From Breviolum minutum Mf 1.05b.01 (lineage: Eukaryota > Sar > Dinophyceae > Suessiales > Symbiodiniaceae), in contig DF240763.1 in assembly GCA_000507305.1 (NCBI GenBank), positions 36,305 through 100,304 on the forward strand: 64,000 bases of DNA. The letters are read 5' to 3'. Under the pieces are notes generated by a model. That model searched no databases. It saw only the letters and a list, made by a program, of their open reading frames with translations, and was not told the origin of the DNA. Every line of letters begins with the position of its first letter. Position 1 is the stretch's first letter. The position numbers were made by a program, and so were the translations under genes. Of the stretch, positions 21,374 through 32,741 are shown piece after piece.

Positions 21374-22766
21374 CTGGGGGCACAAGGCATGTCACGGCGC
21401 TATGTGCTGATATCGATGGTTTTTTTGAAGGAGTATATTGAGCAAATTTCCACGTCCAAAGTGCTGATTTAAGTACTAAAACTATTCAACACTAAATTAT
21501 TCATACGTGTTTCCAACAAAAAGATTCGCATTCTTGTTGGGATGTCTATCCATTGCAAGCCTATTGTTTATTCTCATCATTTATTGCTCTGCTCCAGCTC
21601 CCTTTCGATTGTGTCGGTGAGATCCAGCACCAAAAACTTTCCCAACGGGAATTTCGGTCGTCAATTTTTGTTGGTGACGCAACCCATGAATGAAAAATAT
21701 GCACAAGTCTAACATGGATCCTTTCCCCAAGGGACTGGAGGCAAAAGTAAAAAAATGACAAATAGATGGTAACCACCACCAAGTCTTGGTATCATTTCTA
21801 GTAGGTAACCAGCACCTTTTTTTTCACTTCTTCTCAGTAAGTTTTCATCCCACTCTTGGTGTGGGAGTTGTTCAACTTCCCACCTGCCTGCCTACAACCG
21901 CCTGGTCTCAACCCCCGAGTTTTGGCACATCTAACTCGTAGCCGTGCTTACGGAATGCAAAGCGCAGTTTCCTGAGAGGTTTTCGCCGGGTGGCCGGGTT
22001 TGAGTGGATGAGGTCATTGGTAGGTCACCCAAAATGGAAAAAAGATCCCCTCCCAAGTGTTCTGGCCCGTCTTTTTACCTTAATAAGACCTTACCAGTAT
22101 TTCAGGAGAGGGGGGTAGATTGGGTAGGGGTTGGTTGATTAGTAAAAATAAAGTGTTGCCATCTTCCGGGCCGACATGTCCTACAATTGGCTTTCCAACA
22201 GACTTGCACATCTGTACTTGGAGCATCATCCCAATTAGTAAGTGGTTAATAACCATGGCTGGTAAGTCCCCTAAGTAGGGTTGTTTCCCTTCCAAATGGC
22301 CTGAATGGCTTATATTTGGGGATTCTGTTACTAACCACTTACTAAGTGGGATGATCCTCCAAGTAGAAGAAAGCTTTAACAACTTCGGTATGACCAAGCT
22401 TCTCACGCTTCTCCCACTTCTTCTTGTATTCAATTGGAACCATCTGTCGTGGCCAGTTCTGCTTGTTAATACTATTGCCACCAAAGGGACCACGACCCTG
22501 TCCACTGATGTAGTTGGCTTTTGGTGGATCATATTCCAACCACCACTTCTCCTGCAAACCAAGTGTTTTTGAAGTTGAAGCCTTGTCATGAGAGCGCAGC
22601 GGATCCTGTTCCTACCTATCTGGAAATGGACCCTGAATTAATCAACACTTATGTATAGAGATATATAGATGTACAGGCATTATATATTCATATGATACAT
22701 GTTTTCACCAAATCAGCGTGAAAAATATCCCAGCTTGTACCCCCCTCAACAAAAAACAGGAAACTC
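21374..22766. other. Intronic/intergenic; one weak exon candidate
   Basis: Around 21952-22020 the minus strand reads NPATRRKPLRKLRFAF up to a GTAAGC donor, but no acceptor was found. A family-F element occupies 22214-22374. Nothing else assignable. Confidence 0.35.
22214..22374. mobile_element. TIR element, family F
   Basis: TACTTGGAGCATCATCCCAA to GATGATCCTCCAAGTA, with inner AGTAAGTGGTTAATAACC / TAACCACTTACT; 161 bp. Related copies at 24098-24246 and 34529-34674. Confidence 0.85.
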
Positions 22767-23138
22767 CTCCAGACCCTGTGTCTTTCGTCGCTTGTTCGGT
22801 GGCCGGAAGAGCAGCGGCCCTTGATACGGAGCATCACCGATCTGCTGTTGCGTGTCCTGCAAACAAGGACCACGCACTCACGGATGAGATCACACTAAAA
22901 AAATAGTGGTCCCCCCAACAAATATACCCAAGCAAACTGAACACTGAAAAAGTTGTAAGATGATGCTTCCAACCCAACCCAAATTCAAAAAACCCGATTT
23001 CTTCAGAGATTCCTTCCCCTTCCCATCCATTGCCATCCTTCCCGAATCCGCCATCCACCTGTGGTTCACCCTGTGGTTCAGGTCGTCTTGCGCCGCCTGG
23101 GGCATCGATCACTTGCGCGATGGCGGTGGCACCAGGTA
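22767..23138 (-). CDS. Two phase-matched exons, Pro/Gln-rich with a basic cluster
   Basis: Exon 23059-23138 (80 nt; ATAIAQVIDAPGGARRPEPQ) ends in phase 0 at GTGGAT. Exon 22767-22856 (90 nt, 30 codons; DTQQQIGDAPYQGPLLFRPP then NKRRKTQ) begins after a strong TTGTTTGCAG| and ends at a GA donor. The NKRRK stretch resembles a nuclear localisation signal, which is inference only. The first acceptor (TACGAAG|) is weak. On the plus strand 23079-23147 is also flanked by TTCAG and GTAAGG, so strand is not fully certain for that exon. Confidence 0.55.
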
Positions 23139-23869
23139 CTTCGTAGAGGTAAGGAGTTCCCACCAAGCGCCGCCATGGCGGCATAGCCATGGACACCAGG
23201 CACCGCGCCATGGCACAAAAGGAGATGCCCCAAAGCACAAAACCCAGGGTTTTCAGGGGGTGATGCCACCAAAACCCACAGGATTTTTGGTTGAAATGAC
23301 GAAGGTGAGAAGTTGAGGATTCTTACCAGTTGGGATGAGAATCTCTGAGTTAATGGGGGGCGGATGAGTTGTTTAGAGAATTTGCTTCCGTGAAGACTTC
23401 GTTGTGTCGAATTTAAGCCGGAAAAAAAAAAACAAAGAAAGGAAGCTGAATCACACTCCGTGCAGTGCAAAAATAGATCCAAACATCCATGATGATCCAT
23501 GTCATGCACACCCAGTTCTGTCAAAATGGTTTTTTCCAAATGTTGGCACCACAACTCCACAAAAAAAGCCACCCAGCTGTGGCTCGTTGACAAAGGCCAT
23601 TTGTTTGTAGTTCACCCCAAAGAGCTGTTGGTTTGGGAGAGTGAGGGTATACAAAAAAATAGCATCGCTTCAATGAGAAGAAATTCCCGACCGGTTGAGT
23701 AAAATGACTTTTAGATTGTTTGAAGGTCTACCGATCTTTTATTAATTGTGTATACAAAATGTGAGTATATAGATATGTATCATATAAGAATAAAAATATA
23801 ATATGTTTATAAATGAATTTCGTCTCATCATTGGCTTCCCTACCCATTTTCCACCATTTTCCTCCAAGG

Positions 23870-23965
23870 CCAAGTTTCGTCTTGGGCGCGGGCCGCGCCA
23901 CGTGCCGCCGCGGCGCCGCAGGAACGCGGGGGCGCCGTGGGGTGGGCGCAGTATGGGGCTTCGGG
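23870..23965 (-). CDS. Candidate Pro/Arg-rich exon in a GC-rich island
   Basis: The island has a much higher GC content than its surroundings. The minus frame reads TPRRPRVPAAPRRHVARPAP. The plus frames are open too; boundaries and strand are unresolved. Confidence 0.3.
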
Positions 23966-24097
23966 TGGCCTTGGAAGGGGTTGAATTTCAGCAACTCATA
24001 GCCATGGGAAATCCACCATTATGATGCTACTTACCAGGATTTTCATGGGATTTTCATGGGATTTTCAGTTATCCAAGGGGTATCATTTGAGCCCCAT

Positions 24098-24246
24098 ACT
24101 TGGAGGATCATCCCAGGACTTGGACACATGGCTATCAACCTTGGCTAGTAGGTTTGCAAAGGATAGGGTTGTGGGACCTCTTCCAAATGGCCGTTTCATG
24201 GTTTACGGGATGGGGGTTGCTAGCCACTTACTAATTGGGATCAATG
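24098..24246. mobile_element. TIR element, family F
   Basis: TACTTGGAGGATCATCCCAG to TAGCCACTTACTAATTGGGATC; the arms match the 22214-22374 copy in arrangement. Confidence 0.65.
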
Positions 24247-24676
24247 GATATGTCTCGTTCATTGGCAGTTTTGTAGGGCCCTGCCTAGACACTGTAACAG
24301 TGGAATACAGTGGATAGTGGGGGGGATCCAAAGTACATACCACCTGTTTACTAGGTATATAAAGCCTTATTAATGGATTCGTTGTCATAGGGTCTTGTTT
24401 TTGGTGAGAGGTGGCATTGGGTGGGTGGGCCCACCCGGCATGACGGCATTGGGGCCCCTAGAATTCCCATGATGATAAACTTCAGCAACTCAACCACGGG
24501 TACTTCGCCAAATCATTACAAGGACTCCAAGCATTCTTGTAAGTCAATTCAAGTACCTTCCTTCCCACCAAGCTCTGAAATCAAGAATAAAAAATTAATG
24601 ATCTCGTTTCTCTTTTCAAATGACACTCATCCAACCAGAAAAAAAGCATGATTTTTATACGTTTCTCAGTTCAAAC

Positions 24677-24802
24677 CGAGGAAATCTTCACATCCAAGTC
24701 ACCGTCTTGCATCTGTTTCCATCGCTCACGTTCCTTGGAATTGACGTTGGGCATCTTGCAGAACTTGCATACACCAAACTTCATCGACTCAGCTGAGTCA
24801 GC
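24677..24802 (-). CDS. Exon with CxxC motif (42 codons, phase 0/0)
   Basis: 126 nt between TGAACTGAG|G and a GTTTGA donor, reading ADSAESMKFGVCKFCKMPNV then SKERERWKQMQDGDLDVK. The CKFC pair suggests half of a zinc-binding site completed by another exon. Exact phase 0 at both ends supports it. Protein family not recognised. Confidence 0.6.
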
Positions 24803-24870
24803 CTCAGTTCAAGAGGCTAACCAGCGAACAACCCATTCAGGGTACCTGAAATATCGGAAGTACCTGGAAC

Positions 24871-24978
24871 CCTCTGGTAAACTAACATGGCAATGGAAAA
24901 ACACCATTTCTAATAGGAGATACATCTTCAAATGGTGGGAATTTCCCATTGCTATGTTAGTTTACCGGAGTGTACCTG
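24871..24978. mobile_element. TIR element, family B
   Basis: CTGGTAAACTAACATGGCAA to TTGCTATGTTAGTTTACCGG. On the minus strand the left arm provides G|GTAAAC and the right arm a CCAG. Confidence 0.9.
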
Positions 24979-25849
24979 AAATCAGGCTGTTTTATATGGG
25001 AGTTGGGGTCTGTAGCTGCTTACATAGGTGAGGATTCTTCCAGTTTGAGGTACCTGAACATGTTGGTGAGTCGGGCGGGACCCTTCAACTATGAAACCAT
25101 AAGTTGAAGCAAGGTAACTTGTTTTTTTTGGGCAACCTGTTAGTGGAATCAACTACTTTACTACTTATTTGATGCTGTTTCTAGGGAAAGTAACTTCATA
25201 TTCTAGTTTAATGGTTGAACCTGCCACCGAAATACAGTACATAAATGAAACAAGTGCTCAGTCAAAGTGAGAATCATTCCCACCATTTGGGTGGAAACAA
25301 AAATCAAATAAAAATCCTTGAAACCACCTTCAGTGTAAGCCATTTCCTTCTATTTCACCCATTTTTTCTCACCTTGGTGTTGTACCATTTGGGGGTTGAC
25401 GAGTCGGCGTATCTCCCAATCAAAATCTCAAGAAATTTCCCCAAACCTCAACCCAAACATTGCTGATGTTTGCTCTTTTGGGGTTCTTTTTGTGACCTCT
25501 TTTTGGGCACTGTCTTTTTTAATAACACATGGTTTTTTTTTGTCAATGTTTATTTTCGGTTCCTTTTTGTTGGTAGGCTTTTTTGTCTATATATATAAGG
25601 GAAATGCATTGCCATTTTTGTCATCAAAACATAGGAGAGGAAAAAAAATACAAGATGACCAAACCTCCCCAGGTTCTCTCTGAACTTCCCTCCCAACATC
25701 TCAGGGCAAACACCGAGGTGCTACCAAAGTCCAGTCTTGCGCTTCTACATGTGGCAAGCGAGGTGCAGCATAGACCTGTGGGAATCTTTTTACGGGCCTG
25801 GACGCCGGGACGCCAAGAATTTACACCGACACCCCAAAAAACGATGTCG

Positions 25850-25976
25850 GCTGGAACTCCAAAAAAAAAAGGCCTCTTTCAATAGGAAATACATCTTCCA
25901 ACCATTGAATTTTTCAGGGCAAAAAGGGAAAAACATCGATCTACAAACCACCAATTTTAGGGGGTTCCAGCTGCTA
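25850..25976. mobile_element. TIR element, family L-like
   Basis: GGCTGGAACTCC and GGTTCCAGCTGC ends, with AATAGGAAATACATCTTCCA in the core, a phrase also found in other elements of the window. Confidence 0.55.
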
Positions 25977-26061
25977 GTCTTTTTTGGGGGCTTGTATATA
26001 CATAAGCCAATCTTTTTGAGCGGACGTGATTTTGTGTTCCAGCACCTCCAAGGTGAGATAC

Positions 26062-26171
26062 ACGCCCCGGAAAAACGAACGGCTGTCCCATGAAAAATCA
26101 ATGGTTGGAAGATATCTTTCCTATTAAGATAGTCCTTTTTCAGGGGGACCTGTTGGTTTTTTGGGGGTGTA
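26062..26171. mobile_element. TIR element, unclassified
   Basis: ACACGCCCCGGAAAAACGAA to GGTTTTTTGGGGGTGTA, with inner TCCCATGAAAAATC / TTTTTCAGGGGGA arms. Confidence 0.6.
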
Positions 26172-26387
26172 ATTTAGGTGTAGTGCACATGATCTTCAAA
26201 TCATTCTTGATCTGATTTCACAAGCTGGGAAAACGTTATTCAAAAACAAACACTGAAAACCACCAGACCTGCAAAACTCGCAGGAAGAAACTTGCCATCC
26301 CAAAATTACAGCCAGTTGAGGACAACTGTCAGTTTTTTGTTGGGCATCTAAAATTTCTCCAAGCACCGTGCTTGTTTGTATCTTTAC

Positions 26388-26526
26388 CTTTGCGCACCGG
26401 ACCGCGCGCCTCGCACATGCGAAAGACCAACCAAGCCTTTGACACGTTCTTCGAAGAGCCATCACCTGGCTTCCGGCATGAATTCTGGATACTACATATG
26501 TGATGCGTTCTTGATTACGGACACCC
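26388..26526 (-). CDS. Internal exon, unidentified (46 codons)
   Basis: 139 nt between TTTCTGTGAG|G and a strong GTAAAG donor; phase 2 in, phase 0 out. Reads VRNQERITYVVSRIHAGSQV and later RRTCQRLGWSFACARRAVRC. One of the best-supported exons in the window by length, composition and splice sites. I recognise no family. Confidence 0.6.
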
Positions 26527-27343
26527 CTCACAGAAATCAAAAAGAACTTCTGCAACCTTTAGAGTATCTAGAAAATTCACGGCTTAGGAAGATGCTTTTT
26601 CTAAGAACAACTTCCGGAAACAAATTCCAAAAAAAAAATGTCTTTATGGAAAACATGGGACATCTTTGTAAAATGCCTCAGTGAAGCAACAGCAAAGCTC
26701 ACACAAACCTCAACGAAAGGCCCCGACCTGTTATGCTTAGCTCGTTTTCATCGGCACGACGTCCTTTCAGTAGAAAATCACAAAAGTCCAATACGGCCAA
26801 CCCGGGGTTTTGGCCATTTTTCTTCATTTCAAGCACAGACTGAGAAATGAATCATGCGTTGAAGCAACAAAAAAACTGCCAAAAACAAAAGGGTTTGACA
26901 TCCAAAATTTCAGCTCACGTGATCAAAGACCCAAAAAAATAAACCCTTCCAATGCTACTGAATTCAATGATTTTCAATTTCGATCCAATTTTTAGACCAA
27001 ACCACTTCATTCATACCAAACCCTCGGAAATTTCACATGAAACCTAACAACAACAAGTACTGTAATTATGTTATTTCCAAGTTCGGAATCTCCGACTTTT
27101 CAGGTGAAGAAGTCGTTCGTTTTTGAGGGACGCATCAAGGATAAAATTCAAACATAAATACTCTAAAATGACGCCATGTTTGAAGCCGGAGAAATTACAC
27201 TTTCCAAAGTTCCATCATTGGAACTTGGTGAAATGTTCGGAGGGTAAAAAATCCAGGATGAACATCTTTGACAGGGAGTCATTGCTATGTATATCCCAAC
27301 CCGATATGAACGGATTATTATAAGGGTCATATTTCAAATTTTA

Positions 27344-27456
27344 CCATATGGATGTTTCCGAAAATAGTGGTACCCCCAAAATCATCCATTTTAATTGGGT
27401 TTTCCATTATATACCATCCATTTTGGGGTACCCCTATTTTCGGAAACCCCCATATA
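27344..27456. mobile_element. TIR element, family H (hairpin-like)
   Basis: GATGTTTCCGAAAATAGTGG and CCCCTATTTTCGGAAACCCC arms with inner ATCCATTTT / AAAATGGAT; close relative of 20812-20914. Confidence 0.85.
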
Positions 27457-27777
27457 TTTGCATTGTTTGATCACCCCAAAAATGGTTAGTTTTAACGGGA
27501 AAACCCTGTCGAAACAACACCACCTCCATAGGCTCCTAACTTCGAGTTATCTGCGGAAGCTGCCCGAGTCTCGATACCATGCACACCTATCAAAAAAATC
27601 ACCCGACCCCATGGGAGCCTTTGATGAAACCATGCGGGGTTCCCCCAAAAACTAACATGGCGGTTGCTGGAAAATCATCGGTTTTTTTTCTAAAAATTCA
27701 GGGCTCCAATGAGATAGCTTCCCTCAAGTTCCAAGGAGACTAAGCCAGGTCGCTTCATCCCTAACTAAAATCCTTAC

Positions 27778-27863
27778 TAAGACGGGGCTATGGTTTCGAA
27801 ATTCCTTGCTTTCGTATCTGGCGATCCAAGAAAAAGTGTGCAAGGGTGTGTGGGTGAAAGCAT
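27778..27863 (-). CDS. Candidate exon with GTAAGG donor
   Basis: Reads AFTHTPLHTFSWIARYESKE then FRNHSPVL before GTAAGG. The acceptor CCGCGCAG| is likely, but the frame is open further upstream. Unidentified. Confidence 0.45.
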
Positions 27864-28394
27864 CTGCGCGGGTGTTTTGACGTTGGATTCGCGATGGGCC
27901 AAATCCAGCGAAGTAGTTGATAATGGTCAATAAATATCAGAATATCTGAATGATTTACGGGGCTTCAATTAGTGTTAGCAAACTCAATGGATTAGGTTAA
28001 GTTTCTCCCCTAAACACAGGTGATTTCGTGAAGGTTAAAAAACGGGGGGGGGGGGGGGTCCCTTCATGAAAAAAAATGAATCGCTTGCTTATCCCTTGTT
28101 GCACCCGGGTTTTGGGCAACCCTCACTAGTAGACTGTTGGAAACAAATGGCTGGAACCCACCAATTTTTGCGGTTTCCAGGCCGTTAAGTTTTAGGGAGG
28201 TAAAACAAACACCCTCCCTGAAACTAACAGCCGAATTTACACCTGAAAATAGACCACCCCCTGGAAAAGAAGCAGCAGGAAACCTATTGGAGTTTCCATC
28301 AGGAAACCACCAAAAATGTAGGGAAAGCAGGAAACCCATTAAAAACCTCCAGGAAACCCACCCATTTCTACGGAATTTGTAGGGAATTCAACTC

Positions 28395-28510
28395 GTTGGT
28401 TTCTGTAGCCCGGGTAGCCAGCCCCCTTCTCCACCAATCGAATCGGAACCTTCATGGCGTTTTGCAGGCAGGCTCCGGGAGGTTTCAACGCCTCGGTCGT
28501 GGTGGTTTTT
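28395..28510 (-). CDS. Candidate exon, unidentified
   Basis: The minus frame TTTEALKPPGACLQNAMKVP then IRLVEKGAGYPGYRNQRV has good coding composition in a locally GC-rich stretch. Splice sites not fixed; limits approximate. Confidence 0.4.
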
Positions 28511-28581
28511 TGTTGGGGGGGATAGCTCCACATGAGCTCCAAGCCGAAAATGAACCAAGTCTATATTTTTGTATAAATATG

Positions 28582-28613
<32 letters not shown>

Positions 28614-29097
28614 ACCCACCCTGAAACTAAGATAGCAATAACACTTGATAATTGATGCTTGAAGACGATCCGGCTTCCTTTTGGGGCAAAAGGCCTATTT
28701 TTCAGGGAAAAGAAAGAAGTTTTAGAGGGGTCAGGGAGTTCCATTCGTGGACGTTACAAAATAAAAGTAAAGTTCACCCCTCAAATATGAGAGAATTTTA
28801 GGAAGATGATGGAAGTTTTTTCAAGCTGTTTTGGGTGTCAGGTTCCACGTATCCAAAATCATGTGGGGAGACAGGAGTTTCCAAGCTTTTTTTCTCTTCC
28901 CCAATAATGCTGTCAAGGTACCAATCAAATGATTAAATCAAAAAACCCATCATGAACTTCAAAAAAGTTCACATTCTTCCAACAAACTCGCATCTTCTTG
29001 GTTTTTGTATCTAAATTGTAACATAACTTCTCTCCAAACAAGTTCCGCTTGCTTCACAAACAAACCTCTTCACCCAAATGATTTCCCAGCATCCCTT

Positions 29098-29160
29098 TTT
29101 TTGCCTCATGGACTCCCGACGGGACTCCGAAGTCTCTGGATTCACACTTTCTGCCTGGAA
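29098..29160 (-). CDS. Candidate exon, Glu/Ser-rich
   Basis: After GACTTCCAG| the frame reads ESVNPETSESRRESMRQKK. Donor unclear. Unidentified. Confidence 0.35.
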
Positions 29161-29234
29161 GTCTTCCGGGTTGAAAAAAACCCTCCGGTGAATCAAGAAC
29201 GAACAAAGCGCCATGGGAGAATCCCCCATCTTTC

Positions 29235-29297
29235 CTGGTAAATATCATCAAAATGGCGGAAAATTACCAGTGCTATGTTAGTGTTTACTGGGAGTAA
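29235..29297. mobile_element. Shortened TIR element, family B-like
   Basis: TCCTGGTAAATATCATC to GCTATGTTAGTGTTTACTGGGAG, only about 63 bp, so most of the core is missing. Confidence 0.5.
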
Positions 29298-29371
29298 GCA
29301 ACCTTTTTTTGAGCAGGTTATGCTGGTCTTGGAGTGGTTTTTTCTAGGATCCTGCATGTCAACTTCGTCAG

Positions 29372-29846
<475 letters not shown>

Positions 29847-30032
29847 TTGCGACTTTGAAACAGACTGGCTCAAGGAATTTTGGTACCCAAAAAAAATCAA
29901 GAAAATGTGGGTACCCTTGGAATGCTACCCTTAACAATCAACCCTGTACACACCTTATATATAGTGGGTATTGATTGGGTATACTCTCCCAATGGTACCC
30001 ACATGTTTGAAAAATTGGCAAAGTCTCCCCAC

Positions 30033-30099
30033 CTCATCCACCACTTGCGTCGAAAAATTGTTCTCGTTGGACATGCTCAGCGCATCCTGACGGGTGCAA
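30033..30099 (-). CDS. Internal exon with TIR-located acceptor
   Basis: 67 nt reading CTRQDALSMSNENNFSTQVV then DE up to a GTGGGG donor. The only nearby acceptor, CTGTTAG|TTGC, is part of the adjoining family-D TIR. Phase 2 in, phase 0 out. Unidentified. Confidence 0.5.
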
Positions 30100-30184
30100 C
30101 TAACAGTTCGCCCCTGAAAATAGGCCCATCTTTTCTTCCTTTGCCATCCATTTTCAGGTGCTTTTCTTGTTAGTTTCAAGGAAG
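30097..30184. mobile_element. TIR element, family D
   Basis: GCAACTAACAGTTCGCCCCT to GTGCTTTTCTTGTTAGTTTC, with inner CCTGAAAATAGG / CATTTTCAGG. Adjacent to exon 30033-30099. Confidence 0.75.
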
Positions 30185-30344
30185 TTCCCAGTCTCATCCC
30201 AGTTCCTCTCCAAATCCACTTAAATGAAAAATTGTCAGAGTCCCTCTCTTTTGCATAAACTCTGGTTCCTGGTTCCTTGAAATATAGTACAAATCGCCTT
30301 TCTATTTCAACCTACCACCCTCCCCATCCCATCCCACTAGAGCC

Positions 30345-30490
30345 CCCGAAGCCTTGGCGCCTTGGCCGCTTGACGCCGATCCCACCCCCCGCGTCCGTCT
30401 TGGACACGGGTGGGTACGACCGGGAGCTGAGCCAGTTAAGCTGAGCCAAAATGAGGCCAAGGGGAGAATCTGGGCCCCCCCATCCCACCC
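30345..30490 (-). CDS. Candidate exon, unidentified
   Basis: The GC-rich minus frame reads LGLILAQLNWLSSRSYPPVS then KTDAGGGIGVKRPRRQG. It is open well past both possible splice sites; limits approximate. Confidence 0.35.
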
Positions 30491-31133
30491 CCAAATGCCA
30501 CTGTTTTTCCCAAGGAAATTTGCCAGGCTTATTGTTTGGCAGTCTTAAGGGATGATGTTGGTTAATAATATTTTAACTTGAATAATCCCTTTATTTCTTG
30601 GGGCCATTGTGAGGATACCATTAGATTCCCATGATCATTTTGTTGACCTCGTTTCTTGTAGTCTTTCTCCAAGAATCTCCAGGTTCTGTGGAAAAAATGG
30701 CATAATATGTGTGACAGCATTTTGTAACGACTATCATTGTAGAGACGTTTTTTCGTTCAAGATCTCAGGATGGAGACTGCAAAAAAATGCCCTCCCCCCC
30801 CCCAATCTCCGGCTAGTTGGTGGTTTCAACTCCAACTAGAAAAATATAAACGTCAAAATGGGTTCAATTTTCGGGGTGTTCAATTTCTCCCCAAATTTTT
30901 TTGAGTTGCCACCACCTAGTAAAGGGAAGTCATAGAAAAAACCTAGGGATTGCTTAGAGGTTTACCCCCATCATGCTTACCCACCCAACCCGCTGGAAGT
31001 CTTCCCCTTTCCTCCACCTGCCAGGCCACGGGCTTTTGAACTACCAACCTGCCATGGCCCCACATTGGGGGCCATTGGATGGTTGAGGTGAATCGTTTTT
31101 TTTCCCCCAAACAGGAAAGCTAGGGACTTGGTG

Positions 31134-31374
31134 GTGGTTATGGGTGAGAAGGACCGACCTCCTTCCAAATGGCCCCTAAATGCATGGGCTTATAAATGGA
31201 GGGGTTATATTTACTACTCTCCAGGGAATTTGTATAGTAACATGTACCATCGCCAAAAAATTTGTATAGGGGGATGTGGTGGTTATGGGCTTCCAAATGG
31301 CCCCTAAATGCATGGGCTTGTAAATGGGACTGTTATGTTTACTACTCTCCAAGGAATTTATATAACATATACCC
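31134..31374. repeat. Direct repeat of about 95 bp, two copies
   Basis: GGTGGTTATGGG followed by CCAAATGGCCCCTAAATGCA and TTTACTACTCTCCA occurs at about 31134-31245 and again at 31276-31374 with small differences and an extra segment in the first copy. Confidence 0.8.
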
Positions 31375-31549
31375 CTTGAAAAAAATAAGGCATGATTGAG
31401 TCGATGATGATTTTAAATGTTCCCTTTTTCCCGTTTGGTGGGGTTATGTGATCGTTTCCTGGGAGGGGGTATATCAACTACTTACATCCAGTGGGGGGAT
31501 CCCATCCCTCCAAGTATCAACAACACCACGCCCGAATCCTGGGCGCCTG

Positions 31550-31640
31550 TCCGGCAATTCCATCACAATGAAAGGCACATCCGCATCACCAGCTGGCCAA
31601 CGGCTTGGCGGTTTGAAAGGTTGAGCAAGGAAAAGCAAAT
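31550..31640 (-). CDS. Candidate exon, unidentified
   Basis: The minus frame RWPAGDADVPFIVMELPDRR then PGFGRGVVD has good coding character; the acceptor may be ACCGCCAAG|. Limits approximate. Confidence 0.4.
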
Positions 31641-31644
31641 GGCA

Positions 31645-31752
31645 AATTGGTGGTTTGGGATTCGAATCGGATGCTCCCAAGGAACCCATCCCTTTCATGT
31701 TTGGGGATCCAATCGGAATACCAAACTACCAAACCCCCCAAACCACCAATTA
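31645..31752. mobile_element. TIR element, unclassified
   Basis: AATTGGTGGTTTGGGATTCG and CCCCCCAAACCACCAATT are inverted. The internal GGATTCGAATCGG initially looked like a tRNA T-arm but is not one. Confidence 0.7.
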
Positions 31753-32502
31753 ACAGCGAAGGAAAAACGAAAAGAAAAAAAAAGGAAGTTGGAAAGTTTT
31801 TTGTTGGATAACCCACCTAGTGCCACAGTAGGTCCAAGTCCATTGGAAACTTCTTTGGTCATTGAAACGTAGTGATTTGGCGCCTTGCTTGGATTTGGGG
31901 GGGATAAAGCGATGCATCGTCACGTTTCCGACAGAACCCCCCAGGCCCCAACAAAAAAAAAACACTCCCACTTACCCATTTCGAATGAAAAGACTTGCTG
32001 AACCAACAAGTAACGACCGACTACTACCATGACGATTTGTTACTACCCAATTTTTGCTATAGCAAGCTCAGGATATCCCTGAACCATCGGAAAAATCAGC
32101 CATCAGGACCCATCTCCGGACCTACAAGAGAACGAGAAGCATTGACTTGGCCACCTTAAGGGAAGTGCGAATGGAAGGAGAGCGCACTTCCCAATGGGAA
32201 AAAAATTGAAAAACCATGCTTTTTCTTAGGATACTTTTTGAAAAACCTAGACTCTAGACAACCAATCTCACCAATCTCATGATTTTTTCAAAAATCAGTG
32301 TTCAAAAAAAATCGTTTCCTGGGATATGTCTAAAACAACTAGGCAACCAACCAATCTCATGAACTCTGAAAAAAAAAAGTTCAAAAAAACATAGATTTTC
32401 AGGCCAATGGGATTCGTCTAAGATACAAAAATTAAAAATACCCCATTGCAATTGGAAAGATCTCCCACCTCCAAAACACAGAAGAATCATTGGGAATTTT
32501 CT

Positions 32503-32618
32503 GGCCAGTGATGGGTCGCCCCCGGCCTTCAGTTGTCCAGGGGATAAAACGTGCCTGGAGCAGTTGACAGAGATGTACCTCAAAGCGCACGAAAACCACA
32601 TTGCCATGTTTACCCTCC
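32503..32618 (-). CDS. Candidate exon whose acceptor lies in a TIR
   Basis: Reads EGKHGNVVFVRFEVHLCQLL then QARFIPWTTEGRGRPITG. No AG occurs between the TIR and this frame except GTTTGAG|GGAGGG inside the family-D TIR. The donor is probably GA type near 32502. Unidentified. Confidence 0.45.
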
Positions 32619-32715
32619 CTCAAACTAACATGGCACCTGAAAATGGATGGTTGGAATACTAGTTTCCTTTTGGGATGGCCTGTTTTCAGGTGCTATGTTA
32701 GTTTCAGGGAGTGTA
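32611..32715. mobile_element. TIR element, family D
   Basis: TACCCTCCCTCAAACTAACA to TGTTAGTTTCAGGGAGTGTA, with GCACCTGAAAATGGATGG and CAGGTGC inside; an uninterrupted counterpart of 11278-11498. Confidence 0.9.
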
Positions 32716-32741
32716 GAAGTTGCTTCAATCTCCCCTCCCCA

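Larger units (their letters stand above)
24980..26387. other. Intronic; exon candidate at 25700-25830
   Basis: On the minus strand after GGCGTCCAG| a frame reads ARKKIPTGLCCTSLATCRSA, plausible but with competing open frames on the plus strand. Two inverted-repeat elements follow (25850-25976, 26062-26171). Confidence 0.3.

Noticed and set aside
22890..23105. Second minus frame (QAAQDDLNHR) ending at the GTGAAC donor
   Set aside because: It meets an in-frame TGA 5' of the GC-rich island, whereas the other frame is open across the island and phase-compatible.
23079..23147. Plus-strand exon between TTCAG|G and GTAAGG
   Set aside because: Splice signals look good, but the minus reading joins in exact phase to the strong exon 22767-22856 and fits the strand of all neighbours, so minus was preferred; not fully excluded.
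30420..30465. GAGCCAAAATG, an 11-nt match to the complement of the dinoflagellate spliced leader
   Set aside because: The match stops after 11 nt and lies in a candidate coding exon; an 11-nt match to some part of a 22-nt target is not surprising in 64 kb. TGGCTCAAG at 29869 and 61128 is shorter still.
31655..31680. GGGATTCGAATCGG resembling a tRNA T-arm
   Set aside because: No D-arm, anticodon stem or acceptor pairing around it; the sequence is one arm of an inverted-repeat element.
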